64,000 nucleotides of DNA, from positions 16,414,980 to 16,478,979 of the forward strand of contig CM051034.1 of NCBI GenBank assembly GCA_027627225.1. The letters run 5' to 3'. This DNA is from Congeria kusceri (taxonomy: Eukaryota > Mollusca > Bivalvia > Myida > Dreissenidae). The translations under genes and the position numbers were made by a program. Positions within the stretch are counted from its first letter, which is position 1. Each line of letters opens with the position of its first letter. This document shows positions 25,786 through 38,600 of the stretch, in pieces. The notes beneath the pieces were generated by a model, which worked only from the letters and a program-made list of their open reading frames with translations, did no database searches and was not told the origin of the DNA.

Positions 25786-26868
25786 TGGTCACACATAGGT
25801 CGCCGACCGATTACCGACTACCGACAACTAAAATTTGCGACGACCAACGACAACCTCTGGCGACCGAAATCCAGAAAAAAGAAATGGAATTTTAGTCAGA
25901 GATTGATCAAAAACTGCTCCTCGACCGGTCGTACGAAAAGTCGGCGATCTTCTTCCGACTATCAACAACCATCACAGACTGGCTGGCGACTAGTTGGCGA
26001 TTGGTTGGTAACTAGTTGGCGATTGGTTGGCGACTAGTTGGCGACTGGTTGTCGATGCTCGGTGGGCGGAATTATTATTATTCGATATTTAAATCAGTTG
26101 TATGATTTTTGTCATTTTTCATAAAAACGTTTGCCTATATATATGACATTGGGATATATTTCGATCTATGTCTTGTGAAAATTTAAGAAACTGAATGTAT
26201 TCGTGTTGTTTTGTTGCTTATTTAATTCAATTATAATTTTTATATAATTATTCTCTACTATGCCCGGCAGCACATTTTAATGTTAAAGTAACCTATCAAG
26301 AACACTTTCCATATCCGGCAATATCCTCTTGTCCCTGCCCCTCCCCTTATTTGAAAAGGCATGCTAACATTTTTAAATTATAACATTTACGTTTCTTGTC
26401 ACGTTTAAAATACTGATTTTTAAATTGTGCGTTCATTTTTAAAAGTGTTTTGGAGACGAAGGAAACACGGCGAGCGGTCGTAAGATGGTCTGCGACTAAT
26501 CGCCAACCAGTCGGTTATCAGTCGGCGATCAATCGCTGACCAGTCGGCGATCAATAATTGGTCTGCGACAAGTCACACTTGGTCTGCGACTAGTCAGCGA
26601 TCGTCCCACACCAGTCTGCGATTGATCGCCGACTAAATAAAAACCAACGAAAACCTTCTCACGACCTGTTTGGTCGGCAAACGGTCTTCGATGCAACTTC
26701 GAAGACCATCTGCGACCAAATTGGGTCTGAAGACCAGTCGGCGACCATTGACAACCAGCCGCCGACCTCCAACAACCTGTTAACGACCTTTTAAAGACCG
26801 TCAGCAACCACTGGTCGTTGATGGTCGTTAGTTGGTCTTTAGTTGGTCGCAGGCTATGTGCGACCAGC
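25784..26868. mobile_element. Foldback-like element, ~1.1 kb, inverted arms of degenerate short repeats
   Basis: The left end 'ttggtcacacataggtcgcc' and the right end, inverted, 'ctggtcgcacatagcctgcg' match. The left arm (to about 26,060) and the right arm (from about 26,460) consist of many variants of 'cgaccgacta', 'ggcgattggtt' and 'tcggcgatca', with arms of about 260-400 bp. A non-repetitive AT-rich spacer of about 400 bp lies between. No transposase is encoded. A weak candidate TSD is 'agcctt' / 'agcgtt'. The ORFs at 25,702-26,037 (+) and 26,529-26,807 (-) are repeat translations. Confidence 0.75.
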
Positions 26869-27674
26869 GTTTTACACGAACGTCACAATGAAATATGATG
26901 TGTCTTTATTAATTAATAATGAAAAAGTAAAATATATATCGGATATTTACAGAATTGTTCAACCATACAATATTAACATTCCATGTTCAGTAATAGCAAT
27001 AAGAGCTCATGAAAATAGAAATGACAAGCTATTTAGTCTTATTCCGTTATCATGCCAATAAGCATCACATAGTTATAATCGCGTTATTTGTGGTAAATAT
27101 AATACTATGTGTGCGTAAAGGAAATGTATATTTCTAGTGAAATAGGCTTTAGGAGAAGGTTAGGCGGAACGAAGTGGACATGTGGTTAAGTTAAGGGGCT
27201 CCCATCTGGGATTTCCATCATCAAAAGTTTGAATTTCTATAAATGTTAAATTAACTCTTGATTTGTAATTATCCACCAATATACTATGTGAAACTCATAA
27301 TCAAATAACATGTGTCTTGTTTCAAAAAGCAATGATGGTTTCTGTCAAAAATTGTATCGTTGTATGTCACGCCCTCTTCATTTAAACAAGTATTTCCACA
27401 CCCTCCTTCTTTATCTAGAACACTTTTTATCCTTCAACAGGTTTCGTATCACGCTGAGGCCATTCCATAATAAAACTATCAAGTAAAAGGTTGTTCCATT
27501 AGAACCGCTGACCCTATGCCGTAACACTTAATTTAAGTCAGACATCCAACCGCTCCACTGATATATTGTGTTTAATGGTGTATCGCACTTAATAATATTG
27601 TGCAAACATGTTCCATAAAAAAATATGTTTGATTTTCTTCGGCAATACAGTTTGTGGAAATGATGACTGTCGAT
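26869..27674. other. No recognised feature
   Basis: The 72-codon frame at 26,843-27,061 begins inside the foldback arm and has no recognisable domain. The remainder is AT-rich unique DNA. Confidence 0.4.
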
Positions 27675-28050
27675 TTTTTAAATGTTAAGTAGTATATTCA
27701 AGTGCTAACAACAAAAGTAAATATTACAACAATTAATAAAATTTTCTTGTTTCCTCGCCGTGGGACCGTGCATACAATTATGTACAGCTATAAAAAACAG
27801 TGCGGCACGATATACCAATAATAATTTCCTTTAAGCAAATACATTAATTCAAATTTATTTAAATTGCAAGTAGTATACTGTTATACAAGTGCTTAGAACA
27901 AAAAAGTAAAACCTGTATTTTAATAGCAATACAAATATTAATACAATTCCCATGTTTACCCGCCGTGTGTCTGTAATTTTATAACAAGTAGAGCTGTTTA
28001 TATAGTGCGGTACGATAAACAAACAATAATTTCTTGAAAGCAAATACAGC
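27675..28050. repeat. Diverged ~187-bp tandem duplication
   Basis: 27,675-27,848 and 27,862-28,048 share 'aagtagtata', 'caagtgct', 'aataataatttc', 'aagcaaatac' and 'gtgcggyacgata' in the same order. A third relative lies near 14.23-14.28 kb, so the unit is dispersed. Confidence 0.65.
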
Positions 28051-28530
28051 ACATCGCATGAGGGAGGATGCAATGCGCAAACCGGTTGCTGCCTTCATGT
28101 CCTGCCAAGATGACGATCATGAGTCTATTGAGAATGATGATTAATTAATTATAGCAGCCATCAGAAAACGGCGACATCCACAAACGATCTCTGAAGTAAT
28201 ATTTAAATAACCGTCTCAGTGGGCAAGTAAATATTGCAATGGCACAAATATTATAGACAAAGAAACGCAACAATTTAACCAAGAACGTAAACGTTGCTAC
28301 CAAACTTTAATATTCGTCTGATCCGTGATCACTCTGAGGTATATGTACACAGCTATGCATCTTTTGTTACACCAGCAGCAGAGAGGTTTATCAGCGCCAT
28401 TTATTTGGACAAGTACAACACTGTATACAACACGGAAAGCACAAATGTGATAGCAAACACACACATAATACATGTAATTTAGCCCACCTCCTTAAAGCGG
28501 TTTGAATGATAAATTAATCAATTCCAATGT
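28051..28530. other. Unassigned stretch
   Basis: The small frame at 28,294-28,482 is not recognised, and no repeats or RNA genes were seen. Confidence 0.35.
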
Positions 28531-30580
28531 AAATACCGAATGGCAATGCAAAATCACGGAACATGTGTTTCTCATAGAAAACCTTGCGATTGCATAGTTT
28601 TTGGTTTAGTTGCTTCTTGCTAACTAATTGCTTTACAAATGCTGGAACAACTATTTATAACTGGATAACAAATAACAAACCAAATTATTCAGAAACTGCG
28701 AACTGGCAAGGGTGGATTATGTTTTCGTCTTATGCTAAAGGATTTCCTTACATACGTGACATGACAATTACATTTAACCAGAATAAAACGGTTGTTAGAC
28801 ATTGCTGAATGATAGACAAACAGTAATTCCTGAAACTAATTGTGGGCATCTAGATAAATGTAAACTTTATCTGCATCAGATGTAAAAGAACACACGTCAT
28901 AGCAGACACTACACTGAAGTAATTAATCATGCACGTACCGATTAAATATGTGGTCGTCGGATTGAAATTGAAAACCTCCCACTCGGCCCAGAATTAATAA
29001 AAACAATCATTTTTAATTACTTTTGTAACCGGCTGGAGGTGCTTCGGTAAAGCTATCAATTGTTATGGCGTTAATTTGAATTGTGCTCGGACCAACGCCC
29101 AGAGGAATCACGATACTTTATAATAAATTACTATTCTGGTGCCAAATGAAGCGTTAGCATTGCTATGCTTCAGGCCAACGTTGATTCATTTATAGACGCG
29201 CCTCTTGTGAGGGTTGGTTGTCTAGTAATTGCGAGGGCATGCTGTAAATTAATAAAAAATCAACATGGCAGTTAAGTTGTTTGAGGTTGCAAATGAGATG
29301 ATGATCGTTTTTTATGAATTGTACAGTAATAGAAGACCGAATATATCGATGATGTTTTTTTTTATTCTAACAATTAAGATATAAATCGAACACTTTAACT
29401 TTTCTTGTAAGTGGATGGTTATAATATATGTATTCGGAATGCTATTTGTGAAACATATACCCAGAGAAATAACACATATTGGTAATATATACTGGTTCTG
29501 AAGAAACAAATACTTTATACGCATATGCAGACAAGTGTATCTCCGACGTTTCCACTATAATTTATAAATGAATGTGATGCTTGGACTAGCATCAAATCTC
29601 GGAAACTTTGTTTACTGTACTTAACGTTCTTTTCGAAAGTAGTCCTGTCAATCACATGCATGATAATTGAGACATTGGATATTCTAATATTATCCAGAGA
29701 GGAAATAAAACAATAAACACTTACTTTTAACAGGAAATGCCTACAGATAGAACCAAAATGCGCATGCACAGTGTTTTAACTGGTTCTACATCGTAAAACA
29801 GAAACACAGCACACATTTTGTATTATGTTCTTAGCCGTTAAGTTTTGAAGTACTGCTTCTAATAGTTGCCTGCATGTCGGAAGGTGTAGCCTTTGCAAAT
29901 AGTATTACTCACTTTATTACATGACACATTTGAGTAGCACATTTTGTAGCTTAAAGCTTCTCTTATTGGCGAACAAATCAGAAACCCGTCTTATTAAACA
30001 TCGTAGGGCATATTTACAATACGATACAATATTATCGAAGAAGCATAAATGCAAAGCACCAACATCTATGATTACTTTATTTCAGTAATTCAATTCATGT
30101 CCTTGGTATCTTTCACATGTCCTTTATTTCCGGAACATACTGATGATAAATGTCTATTTTTTTAAACTACACAATTCAGTCGTAACTTAAACTTGTCGTA
30201 AGATCTTTGATAAGAAGGTCCCAGAATCCCACCACGTTTGCATAGCCCTATGAACGGTAATGTACTCACATTCTAACTTTGAGGGAAATTATTGCAATCG
30301 AGATTAATGTCGCATACTGGTAAAGTAAATGTGTATCCTACGTGCAAAAAAATAATCATTACAATTATTCCACATAACGAAATCAATGCGATCCAAAGAT
30401 TTACGATAAGCCATAATTAATGTGTCAATGTATTTGCAATTATGTTAAACGGATCCACACAATGAATATGGATGAAAGATAAGCCATACTTCAGCTCCAG
30501 TGGATTTGAATTCATATTCATAGCGTGTAGCTTCACTTCAAACTATAAACGAGGGAGTTGTAAATTAATGTCATTAATGA
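28531..30580. repeat. Diverged dispersed block, copy Y (partner 18.4-23.6 kb)
   Basis: This block shares the ordered anchors listed for copy X, starting with 'aaaccttgcg...acttgctaactaattgct' like sequence near 28,580-28,630 and ending near 'tcacttcaaactat' at about 30,530. It lacks the microsatellites and minisatellites of copy X and probably shows the older structure. No coding gene is seen. Confidence 0.6.
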
Positions 30581-31495
30581 ATTGCACGTGTTGTATGTAA
30601 CGTCACTTTAAAATTGCTTCGGCTAAATATTGCTATTAAATAAGAAGCAACCAAATTGCTCAACGTTATTTGAATAACAGTTATTTACAGATTAAATTAT
30701 ATGCCCTATTAGACCTATCACCGCCACCTCTGTACGTAAATCATGAAACCTAAAGGTATACATAATTCGATAAAACATTGATAGTGACTCAGTATCATGA
30801 AAGTTGTACTGTTCGCAATTGAAGTTTCTTTCTTAGACTATGATATGGCATCAGATATATCACTATTGTTCCACATTGGAAATACGCAGACAGTACGGAG
30901 TATTTTATTAAGGTCGAAAAAACGAACCACATCATAAAAGTAATTTTAGACATATAACAATTAAATGTCTAATATTTTAAAAATATTTATATAATATTAT
31001 TATAGGTATACGCAATTTCTCTGTAATATATGCTATTAAATTGACATATTTTAGGACAGGTATATTACTTTTTTGTTCCATAACACCAACACGATAACAA
31101 GCTTAACATTCGCCTGATTCGGTTAATGTAAATGGATATGATACACAAAATTGGTAAATTGCAATATTATATTCAGCTTATTTTGTCGTATGTATAACAG
31201 TGGATGCCCTATGTAAGCACGAAAGTTCAAATGGGCATCATAGAATAATGCACATCTTGTTAACAGTGACAAATATTGTTTTGTACTCCTGCATAAAACA
31301 CGTGCACATTCGTATATAATAAGTAAAAACTTGAACAATGTTATCAGTAGATATTATTATTCGAGGTATCCGGGTAATTCCACAAATTATGGCCATTTTA
31401 TTTGAAATTTCAGAAGAAAACGTAAGTATTTATTTTTTCCAACATATGTTTTAAACAACAAATTAGGCCTATATAGGTAACATGACAATTGTCAG
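30581..31495. other. No recognised feature
   Basis: AT-rich. The minus-strand ORF at 31,123-31,338 has no recognisable content. Confidence 0.45.
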
Positions 31496-31499
31496 CAGC

Positions 31500-32461
31500 G
31501 CTCAATAGGCGATCAATGTGACCAAAATGATGTGAATTTGACCCCTAAATCTGCCCAAATTGTCATTACCGCAACGGCGAAAAACTTACAGATATTAGCT
31601 GTATTTGCACGAAAGTGTCATTTTTAATTGCGCATCATGTTAACACATAGTAATGTTCTACTGCATGTCAAAATATGCAATATTAAAACACAAATAATTT
31701 GTAAGTTAGTGTTTTTTTTTTTTTTTTGTTTTAAAAATATTTGACATATTTTATGAATAAATGCTAAAAAGATCTATTATGATTTATAACTGCTTTTAAA
31801 ATACTTTTGCATTTCTAAAGTAGTTGATTTTGAATAACATAATTTTAAGAATGTATTGTATATATTCTATATAGTTTACAAATATTTTAGATAAAGTATG
31901 TCATTGCGGTAATGACAACTCGTTTTGGTAATGACATGCCATTGCGGAAATGACATCGGCTATGAAATACTGTCAAATAGCACGGATATATTTACTTTCA
32001 GTCAATTATTAACTCATTTTGTTGAAGGAAAACATTCATTTAATGAATTGAGCCTTAAATCAAGCATGTTTTATTTATGCAAATTTTATCAGCGTTGCGG
32101 AGATGACCGTTCCGGTAATGACACTTTATCAAAAAATTCACTTGAAAATGCAAGAAATATTGTTTTACGTGCATTAAAAACTTTCACATGCGATAGAACC
32201 ATACATGAAGGTGAATTGATTCAATGAACAATAACTATGTAGCCACAGTTGTATTTATCAGCACATACGGTAATGACAATTAGAAAGTATACGCAGTACA
32301 AATGACATTTTTTGCTAAATGACACTTTAGCAAAAAATTCACTTGAAAATGCAAGAAATATTGTTTCACGTGCATTAAAAGCCTTTCACATGCGATAGAA
32401 CCATAAATGAAAGTGAATTGCTTCAATGAACAATAACTATGTAGCCACAGTTGTATTTATC
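31500..32461. repeat. 'ggtaatgaca' repeat that is the target of the giant transposon (left part)
   Basis: The motif 'ggtaatgaca' or 'gcgg(t/a)aatgaca' recurs from about 31,560 (as 'tgtcattaccgc') through 31,905, 31,927, 32,113 and 32,270. Two ~201-bp tandem units start at 32,117 and 32,318 ('aatgacacttta', 'attcacttgaaaatgcaag', 'actatgtagccacagttg'). Unit 2 is cut after TTTATC at 32,461 by the transposon and resumes at 61,540. Unit 1 keeps the uninterrupted site at 32,254-32,259. The 100-codon ORF at 31,925-32,227 lies in unit 1 and is not preserved in unit 2. Confidence 0.8.
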
Positions 32462-32627
32462 TATGGAAGGGTATATCCGCCAGTAAATGCTTCTAAATGA
32501 CAATTGCATATTGCCAAATTACAATTGCATGCTGCTAAATTACAATTGCATGTTGCTAAATGACAATTGCCTATTGCATTATCATATTCGTAATGGAACG
32601 ACATATCTATCCGCCAGTTAATGACAT
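32462..32627 (+). repeat. Left terminal inverted repeat with four 21-bp subterminal units
   Basis: The terminal 24 bp match the right end with one mismatch. Four exact-step 21-bp units (32,493, 32,514, 32,535 and 32,556) contain 'aaatgacaattgcat', matching the four units in the right arm. A further internal copy of the end motif, 'tatccgccagttaatgaca', lies at 32,609-32,627. Repeated subterminal motifs of this kind usually bind the transposase. Confidence 0.85.
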
Positions 32628-32885
32628 GGGCATGTTATTGACATGCATATGCGTTCTGCTACGTGATAACTGCATGCTTATTGATGCCAAGTTCTTGCTG
32701 CTTGCATGTAATTGACAAGTGCTTTCAGCCTTTTTGTTTGCTTACTGCAATATTGAAATGTTTATTCATACTATTCCTTGCTGCATTACTATGCGCATTT
32801 GACTTTGTTGTTGCTGATTGTCAGAAGCGATTAACTAACTAGTGGATCTTTCTACCATGTGAACGCATTATAACATTCCAGGGAA

Positions 32886-32926
32886 CCAATAAGAATTTGA
32901 CTTTCTAGCGCAAATTCCTATATACG
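32886..32926 (+). promoter_or_regulatory. Candidate core promoter of the integrase gene (CCAAT and TATA-like)
   Basis: CCAAT at 32,886-32,890 and TATATA at 32,919-32,924 lie about 30 bp apart and 105-145 bp before the proposed first coding ATG at 33,029. Position just inside the left end and spacing are sensible for a transposon promoter. In AT-rich DNA a TATA match alone is weak. Confidence 0.35.
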
Positions 32927-33039
32927 GGAGACAACTCGGAACAGATAAATCAGGGTTCGGTATTTTCCGTGGGCTAAACGGTGAGAGGGTCAAAACTTAC
33001 CCATTTACTTCCGTACTTTTGGGGGGAAATGACGTCGAG

Positions 33040-34428
33040 GTAAGTGATGTTTTTATTTTCAACAAACGGACAAATCGTTCGTTTTACGATAAAAAAAACG
33101 AACACTACTGGCTGACAAATGTACCGGGTGTGTGATGTTGGACAGGTTTAATTTTAACAGAAAAGGAGTATAATTATCGATGTTATTCCAGTGAATTTGA
33201 TCCCAACTAAAAAGTAATGTTTATTAGTCTAACTTCGTTGAATATCTTATTATGTAGACTAGGGCCCTTGTAAGGCTTCATCACCTCAGAAAAAATCGTT
33301 TTTATCATGCCAGTTTCTCTTAAATATAATTTTACCCCATGATTTTTCGTTGTCCTGTTTGAAATGTTTCCCAGAATTCATAAAAATAACACTTTTTTCC
33401 CCAAAATGAGGACAAAGAGTACCATATTGTACCAAAGAGTTAAAGAAATCCTTGCCTACATTTTAAGTGTCAACCTGTTTTAGATTTGGTCAGTTTGTAC
33501 CCTTATGATCACACATGCAGTTTGCTCAATTGGTTCCTGAGAGTTGGCTGATTCATAATTTAAATTTTAATGTTGTGTCTTGATTATGGTGTAGTGTTGG
33601 TGGGTAATGTACACATGATCGTTGTTTATCAGCCAGTGAAAACTTTATAATTCTGATGCGAGGCTTTTGAACCACTCAGGCTAGCACTCTCATGTTTAAT
33701 TTCTTTGAATCTGAACTCACAATAATGGTTGTTTATTGGCCTGTAATCAACAATAAATCAAAAATGTTTCTTAATATGGAATTCTTAGCACAACATGCAC
33801 CGACCTACCTGGATCAGCAAATAGCCAGCCTCATTGAAGTGATACATATCTCAGTTCGGCGGCCGGCTTTGGAGGCCCAGGTCAAACTATGGTGGTGTGG
33901 GAGGGGCAGAACACTTAATTTTTGAATCTGAGACAAGTATCCCTGTCAACAAGTGTGCCATATACTGATTTTTAGCTCGGCTTTTCGTAGAATACCCACC
34001 TTTGATCATTGACAGTATTTGCCGTTTATTGATATATAGAAACATAACAGTAACAGTAACAATTGATTCAAATATGAAAATTTGGTATTTTTAGAAAATT
34101 TGACCGTTGAACTTGTGTGACCTTGACTTCATTCAAAATGTGTGGGACTATATTATGTGTAATCATCTATCAATGAAAATCAATGCAATAATTGAATGTA
34201 AGAAATGAGTAAATTTTACTTTAAACTTTCTGACATTTACTTCATAAGGTCAACATGTAAGTGTAGATAGGTCTATTTATCCTAAATGAGTTATGTAACT
34301 AGAAATTAAGAACTTTTGTGACATAGACTTTATGGAAGATGTATGGGACTAAATAAAATTTAAATTAAAAGTGATCATATAAATTGCCATTGTTGCTTCA
34401 TAGCTTAGCTATATAATTTTCTTTTCAG
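33040..34428 (+). other. Integrase intron 1
   Basis: The intron runs from donor 'gag|gtaagtgat' to acceptor 'ttttcttttcag'. It contains a 77-codon frame (33,692-33,925; 'TYLDQQIASLIEVIHISVRR') that reads like protein but is unknown to me; it may be part of a nested element or a lost exon. A tandem (caguaaca)-like stretch lies near 34,046. Confidence 0.55.
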
Positions 34429-35105
34429 TGAGGAGGAGCAAGTACTGCAAATAAAGGATCTGTGTCATCGCAGGTTATTTTTTGTATATAGCCAATTGCT
34501 TAGAAAACGACAGGACTATGGATTTAGTGCCTCAGGTAGAAGAGATTTTAACTAATTTGTTGCAACTATCCAGTTTTGTATCGCTGGATGACAGCATGAT
34601 TTTAATTGAAGAAGCATTGCACACTTTACATAATAATCATGAAAATCCTGAACAATATACAGACAACCCCTTCCTAGAGGTGAATTCTACAAGAGAAAAA
34701 AGTATGAAATACCTAGGGAAACGCTCGAGATGTTGCTCTATAGTGGGATGAAGGTGAAACAGATTGCAGAAATGATTAATGTTAGGAAACGCACAGTTGA
34801 ACGGAGAATGCATTAACATCAACTGACCATTAATCAAATATATAGTCAAATATCCGATGAAGAACTTATGAATTGTCAAAATTATGTCATGAGTACCCTA
34901 ATGTTGGATACATTCAAAGCCTTTTGCAGACAAATGGATTTCGAATTCAGAAGTACAAAGTTAGAAAATGTGTTAATGATTGTGACCCTTTTGGTGTTAT
35001 GTTTAGAAGAGTATTTTTGTCAACCTCAAGAGTGTGTGGAAGAACTTAAAGCGTATCCGGTCCACAGGCACTATGGCATATTGATGGAAACCATAAGCTC
35101 ATTAG

Positions 35106-36126
35106 GTATGTTTCCTGACTGCATACTGTAGTAAAGCCAGGGACTAGTCAGGCCAACCTTTAACAGGTAAGTAGGTAGACCATTTTGTTTTGGAAAAATG
35201 AATGATTCATTTAGCATCAAAATATAGTGTATAACACAGACATTGCTTTAATAAAATAATCAAGTATCGGTTGATAAATGAGAGCATGACCATATAAATG
35301 AGAGCTTGCTTGCAATCATTTTAATTAGACAATGGATTCTAACAAACAGTCTGTTTGATATAAAACATGTTTAGAATTGAAATATAAAAAAAACAGTTCT
35401 ATTCTAGGAAGAAAAAAAAAATTTTGAGAAGGGACCATTTTGTCGGGTAGGTAGGCAATGGCAAACAAAGATAGTTTTAATTTTGGCCACATCCATGTTT
35501 TGTTTTAGTTAATTGTTATCCTCCTCCAAAGGCAAAGTGATCTGATTTGGCATTGTTGGGCAGTTTATCCACAACCTTTTTGTCATACCGTCAGTTTATC
35601 ATGCTTATTATCCATATCTTGGTACTTAATAGTCAGGATCTGTTGAAACTTGGTAGCAATGACTAAATGGATTTGTCTCTCAAAAGCTATATCATGGTAC
35701 ATGTACATGCACCGGTTGGTCAGATTCTGTTGTAACTCTGTGTGACTATATGCATTATTGGGCAAATAATGAACACCAACTGACATAACAATCAAAATCG
35801 AAACGCCCACATTATGGTGGTTTAGTGTTTATGGATGATCTTTTATATAAAATATTTTATAAATAAGCAGTTTTTAAACAATGATTTTAAATATGTTTCA
35901 TTCATTTTAGATAAAAGTATATGGTACTTTATAAGATTGTTTTTATTTATGTCACAATGTCTGTTGCAAGATTATATTTAATTTTAATTTTTTTTTCCCA
36001 AAACTTAGTATGCAGATTTCCTATAAGGAATGTTTTTCTTTCTAAAAAGTGTTCGTTTGCATTTCAGTTATTTCTTTAAATTAAAATTCTAGGACTGCCT
36101 TTCAAAATTAATTTGTTACATTTAAG
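35106..36126 (+). other. Integrase intron 2
   Basis: The intron runs from donor 'attag|gtatgt' to acceptor 'catttaag'. Joining the flanking exons restores the conserved LIR-WRLVIHGG stretch in frame, which confirms the splice sites. The interior has two direct 'accattttgt' + 'taggtagg' motifs (about 35,173 and 35,436), possibly a small nested repeat. Confidence 0.75.
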
Positions 36127-37489
36127 GTGGAGGTTGGTAATCCACGGAGGAATAGATGGGTATTCCAGATTACCCGTCTTCTTGAAAGTAAACAATAACA
36201 ATCGTGCCGACACTGTTCTTCGTTCAGACAAAGGTGGAGAAAATATCAAAGTTGCAGAATGTATACTGCAGCATCAAACAAGAGTATCCAGACCTTTTAT
36301 TGCTGGAAGATCTGTTCACAATCAGAGGTATAATCATGGGTCTCAATCTACTGATTTTGAGGTTATAATATAATGTCACTGGCCAATGCCGAAATCTGTG
36401 TTGAGCAGAATAATGTCACTTTTCTAATTAGAAATAGGAAGGTTCAAGTTTGCGTGCAAGTACCGGTTCATATCTTTGTAACTACTATAGATATATAACT
36501 GAAGCTTTTCAAAGTGGAATGAATAAGCGAGCGGGCTGTCCTGATAATATGATTGTTAATTAGTTTTATTTTCTTGTGTTTGGCATGATCAAAATAGTTT
36601 AGTATACAAGTTCAAATATATGTCCAACTGTACAATCTGATTAAAACTGATGTAATAGGTCAATGTGTCAATAGATAACAATTAGGGACCGTAAACTTAG
36701 GGAGGTTGGTCATGACAAATAGATAGCACAACTTTAGGGTTTAAAAATGCATAAATATTTGCAAATTATTTCATACATAATTATACGTAATACGTAATTT
36801 TTCCAGAGCAGCCATGTGATTGATCAAGTTTAAATTATTCACATTTATTTACAAAGATTCATTTTGTTAAAAATGATCCACTTTCTAAAGTGTTTAGGGC
36901 ATAAGTGATTTGATAGTGAAAGCTCTTTTTAATCACAATTATTATGAATGTTTTGCGATTATGGAGGGAGATATGGAATGGCTGTACAAGTCTATACTAC
37001 TCATTGTTCTACAAAATGGAAGAGGAGGGCATTTGGATATTTCCAGCGACCTACACACAATGCTGCTTGTTTGGTATTTTTACCCAGAATACAATCCCAC
37101 TTGGATAGGTTTGCAGGGGCTCTAAGGAGGAGACCACTAAGGACTGAAAACAACAGTACACCTCTCCAGTTATGGATATCTGGACCAAGAATTCATTTAT
37201 CTGTTTATGAACTGGTACTTTCAACAACATTTGTATACATAACTAATTGTACAAGAATAGTTCAACAAATTCTGTCTAAAGGTATAACCAATACATTATA
37301 TTTAAATTTTTTGTATATATTATGACATTTAACTTGATGTTACAATTACTATTTCGGTTGGTTTCAAATTGATTTTCTTATTGGAATCCAAACTAATAGC
37401 AGTTATGCCTTCACTGTGATTGTTAAGGTTGTTTGCGGGGGTGGGGGGGGGGGCAGGGGGCTGTATACAGGAGTGAGCTAGTCAGTCTT

Positions 37490-38600
37490 TTTTTCGTGCT
37501 TTCGGAATGATAACTAGAGAACGGCTTGATAAATATATTCAAATAGTTTTTTGGTACACATTTGTAACATCATAATGTACTGGTCAAGTTCGAACTTCGT
37601 TATAATCAACAAAATTTTCACTGAGCTTTTGCCCAGTGTGCGACCAAAATTCCTACAAACATTGTTTCTGGATGATAAGTCAAGAAAGGCTTGAGATATT
37701 CAAATAATGTGTGATGCACATGTGTAAAATCACAAAATACAACTTAAGTTCGATTTTCGTTACAAACAACTAAACTTTGACATACTTATTGCCCATTTCC
37801 GACTTTAATTCCCTGAAAATGATTCCCAGGGCCCATACTTATAAAGATTCTTTAGCCATTCTTAACTTAAGTTGAACATAAGTCAAAATTACAATTTGTG
37901 TTTAAAACACTATGCTTTCAAACATTTGCATGACTAATGCTAGATATTAATACACTTTGAATTATATTGTAAAGTATGTGTCAAAATCTTCCAGAAATGC
38001 ATTACTTTGTCAGAAAATCCAATAATTAAATTTGAGAATTGTAAGAATTTTCTTAACTTTCGACCAAGATTATTTATAAACACCAGCCCTGATGATAACT
38101 CAAGAACATCTTAATTTAAATTAAATTAAATAACTTTAGTACACACGTATAACATCATAAGATGCAGTGTAAGGTTGACTTTTATATAAAAAAAAACACT
38201 AAGTTTTGACCGAGTTATTGTCATATTGTTTTACTTAAATTCCATATAAACATCGACATATTCAAATATTTTTTGGTGCACATGTGTAACATCATACAAT
38301 ACAAGTTCCACTTTGGTTACAAACGACTCAGTTTTGACTGAGTAATGCCCCCTTTTTTACTAAATTCCTTAAAAACAGTTTCCTTACAATAACTCAAGAA
38401 AGACTGCACAGTTTCAAATAATTTCATGTACACATGTGTAACATCATGAACTACTGGTCAAGTTCCACTTTCAAGTTACAAACCACACAATGTTGAATAG
38501 ACATAGGACCCCCGTTAATATTATTTTTTCCCTATACACTGTTGCAGAATGATAACTCACGAAAGACGTGAAGGATTAAAATAATTTTTTACTTATTTAT
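37490..38600 (+). repeat. BIV160/pearl-type core array in integrase intron 4
   Basis: About six diverged units contain 'gataactcaagaaagrcttg', 'attcaaataat', 'acacatgtgtaacatca' and 'aagttcgaytttcgttac'. Recognisable starts are near 37,508, 37,675, 38,094, 38,391 and 38,552. The same core is present in reverse at about 48,105-48,240 and 51,145-51,215. The G-run at 37,437-37,468 borders it. The array may have displaced coding sequence between exons 4 and 5. Confidence 0.75.
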
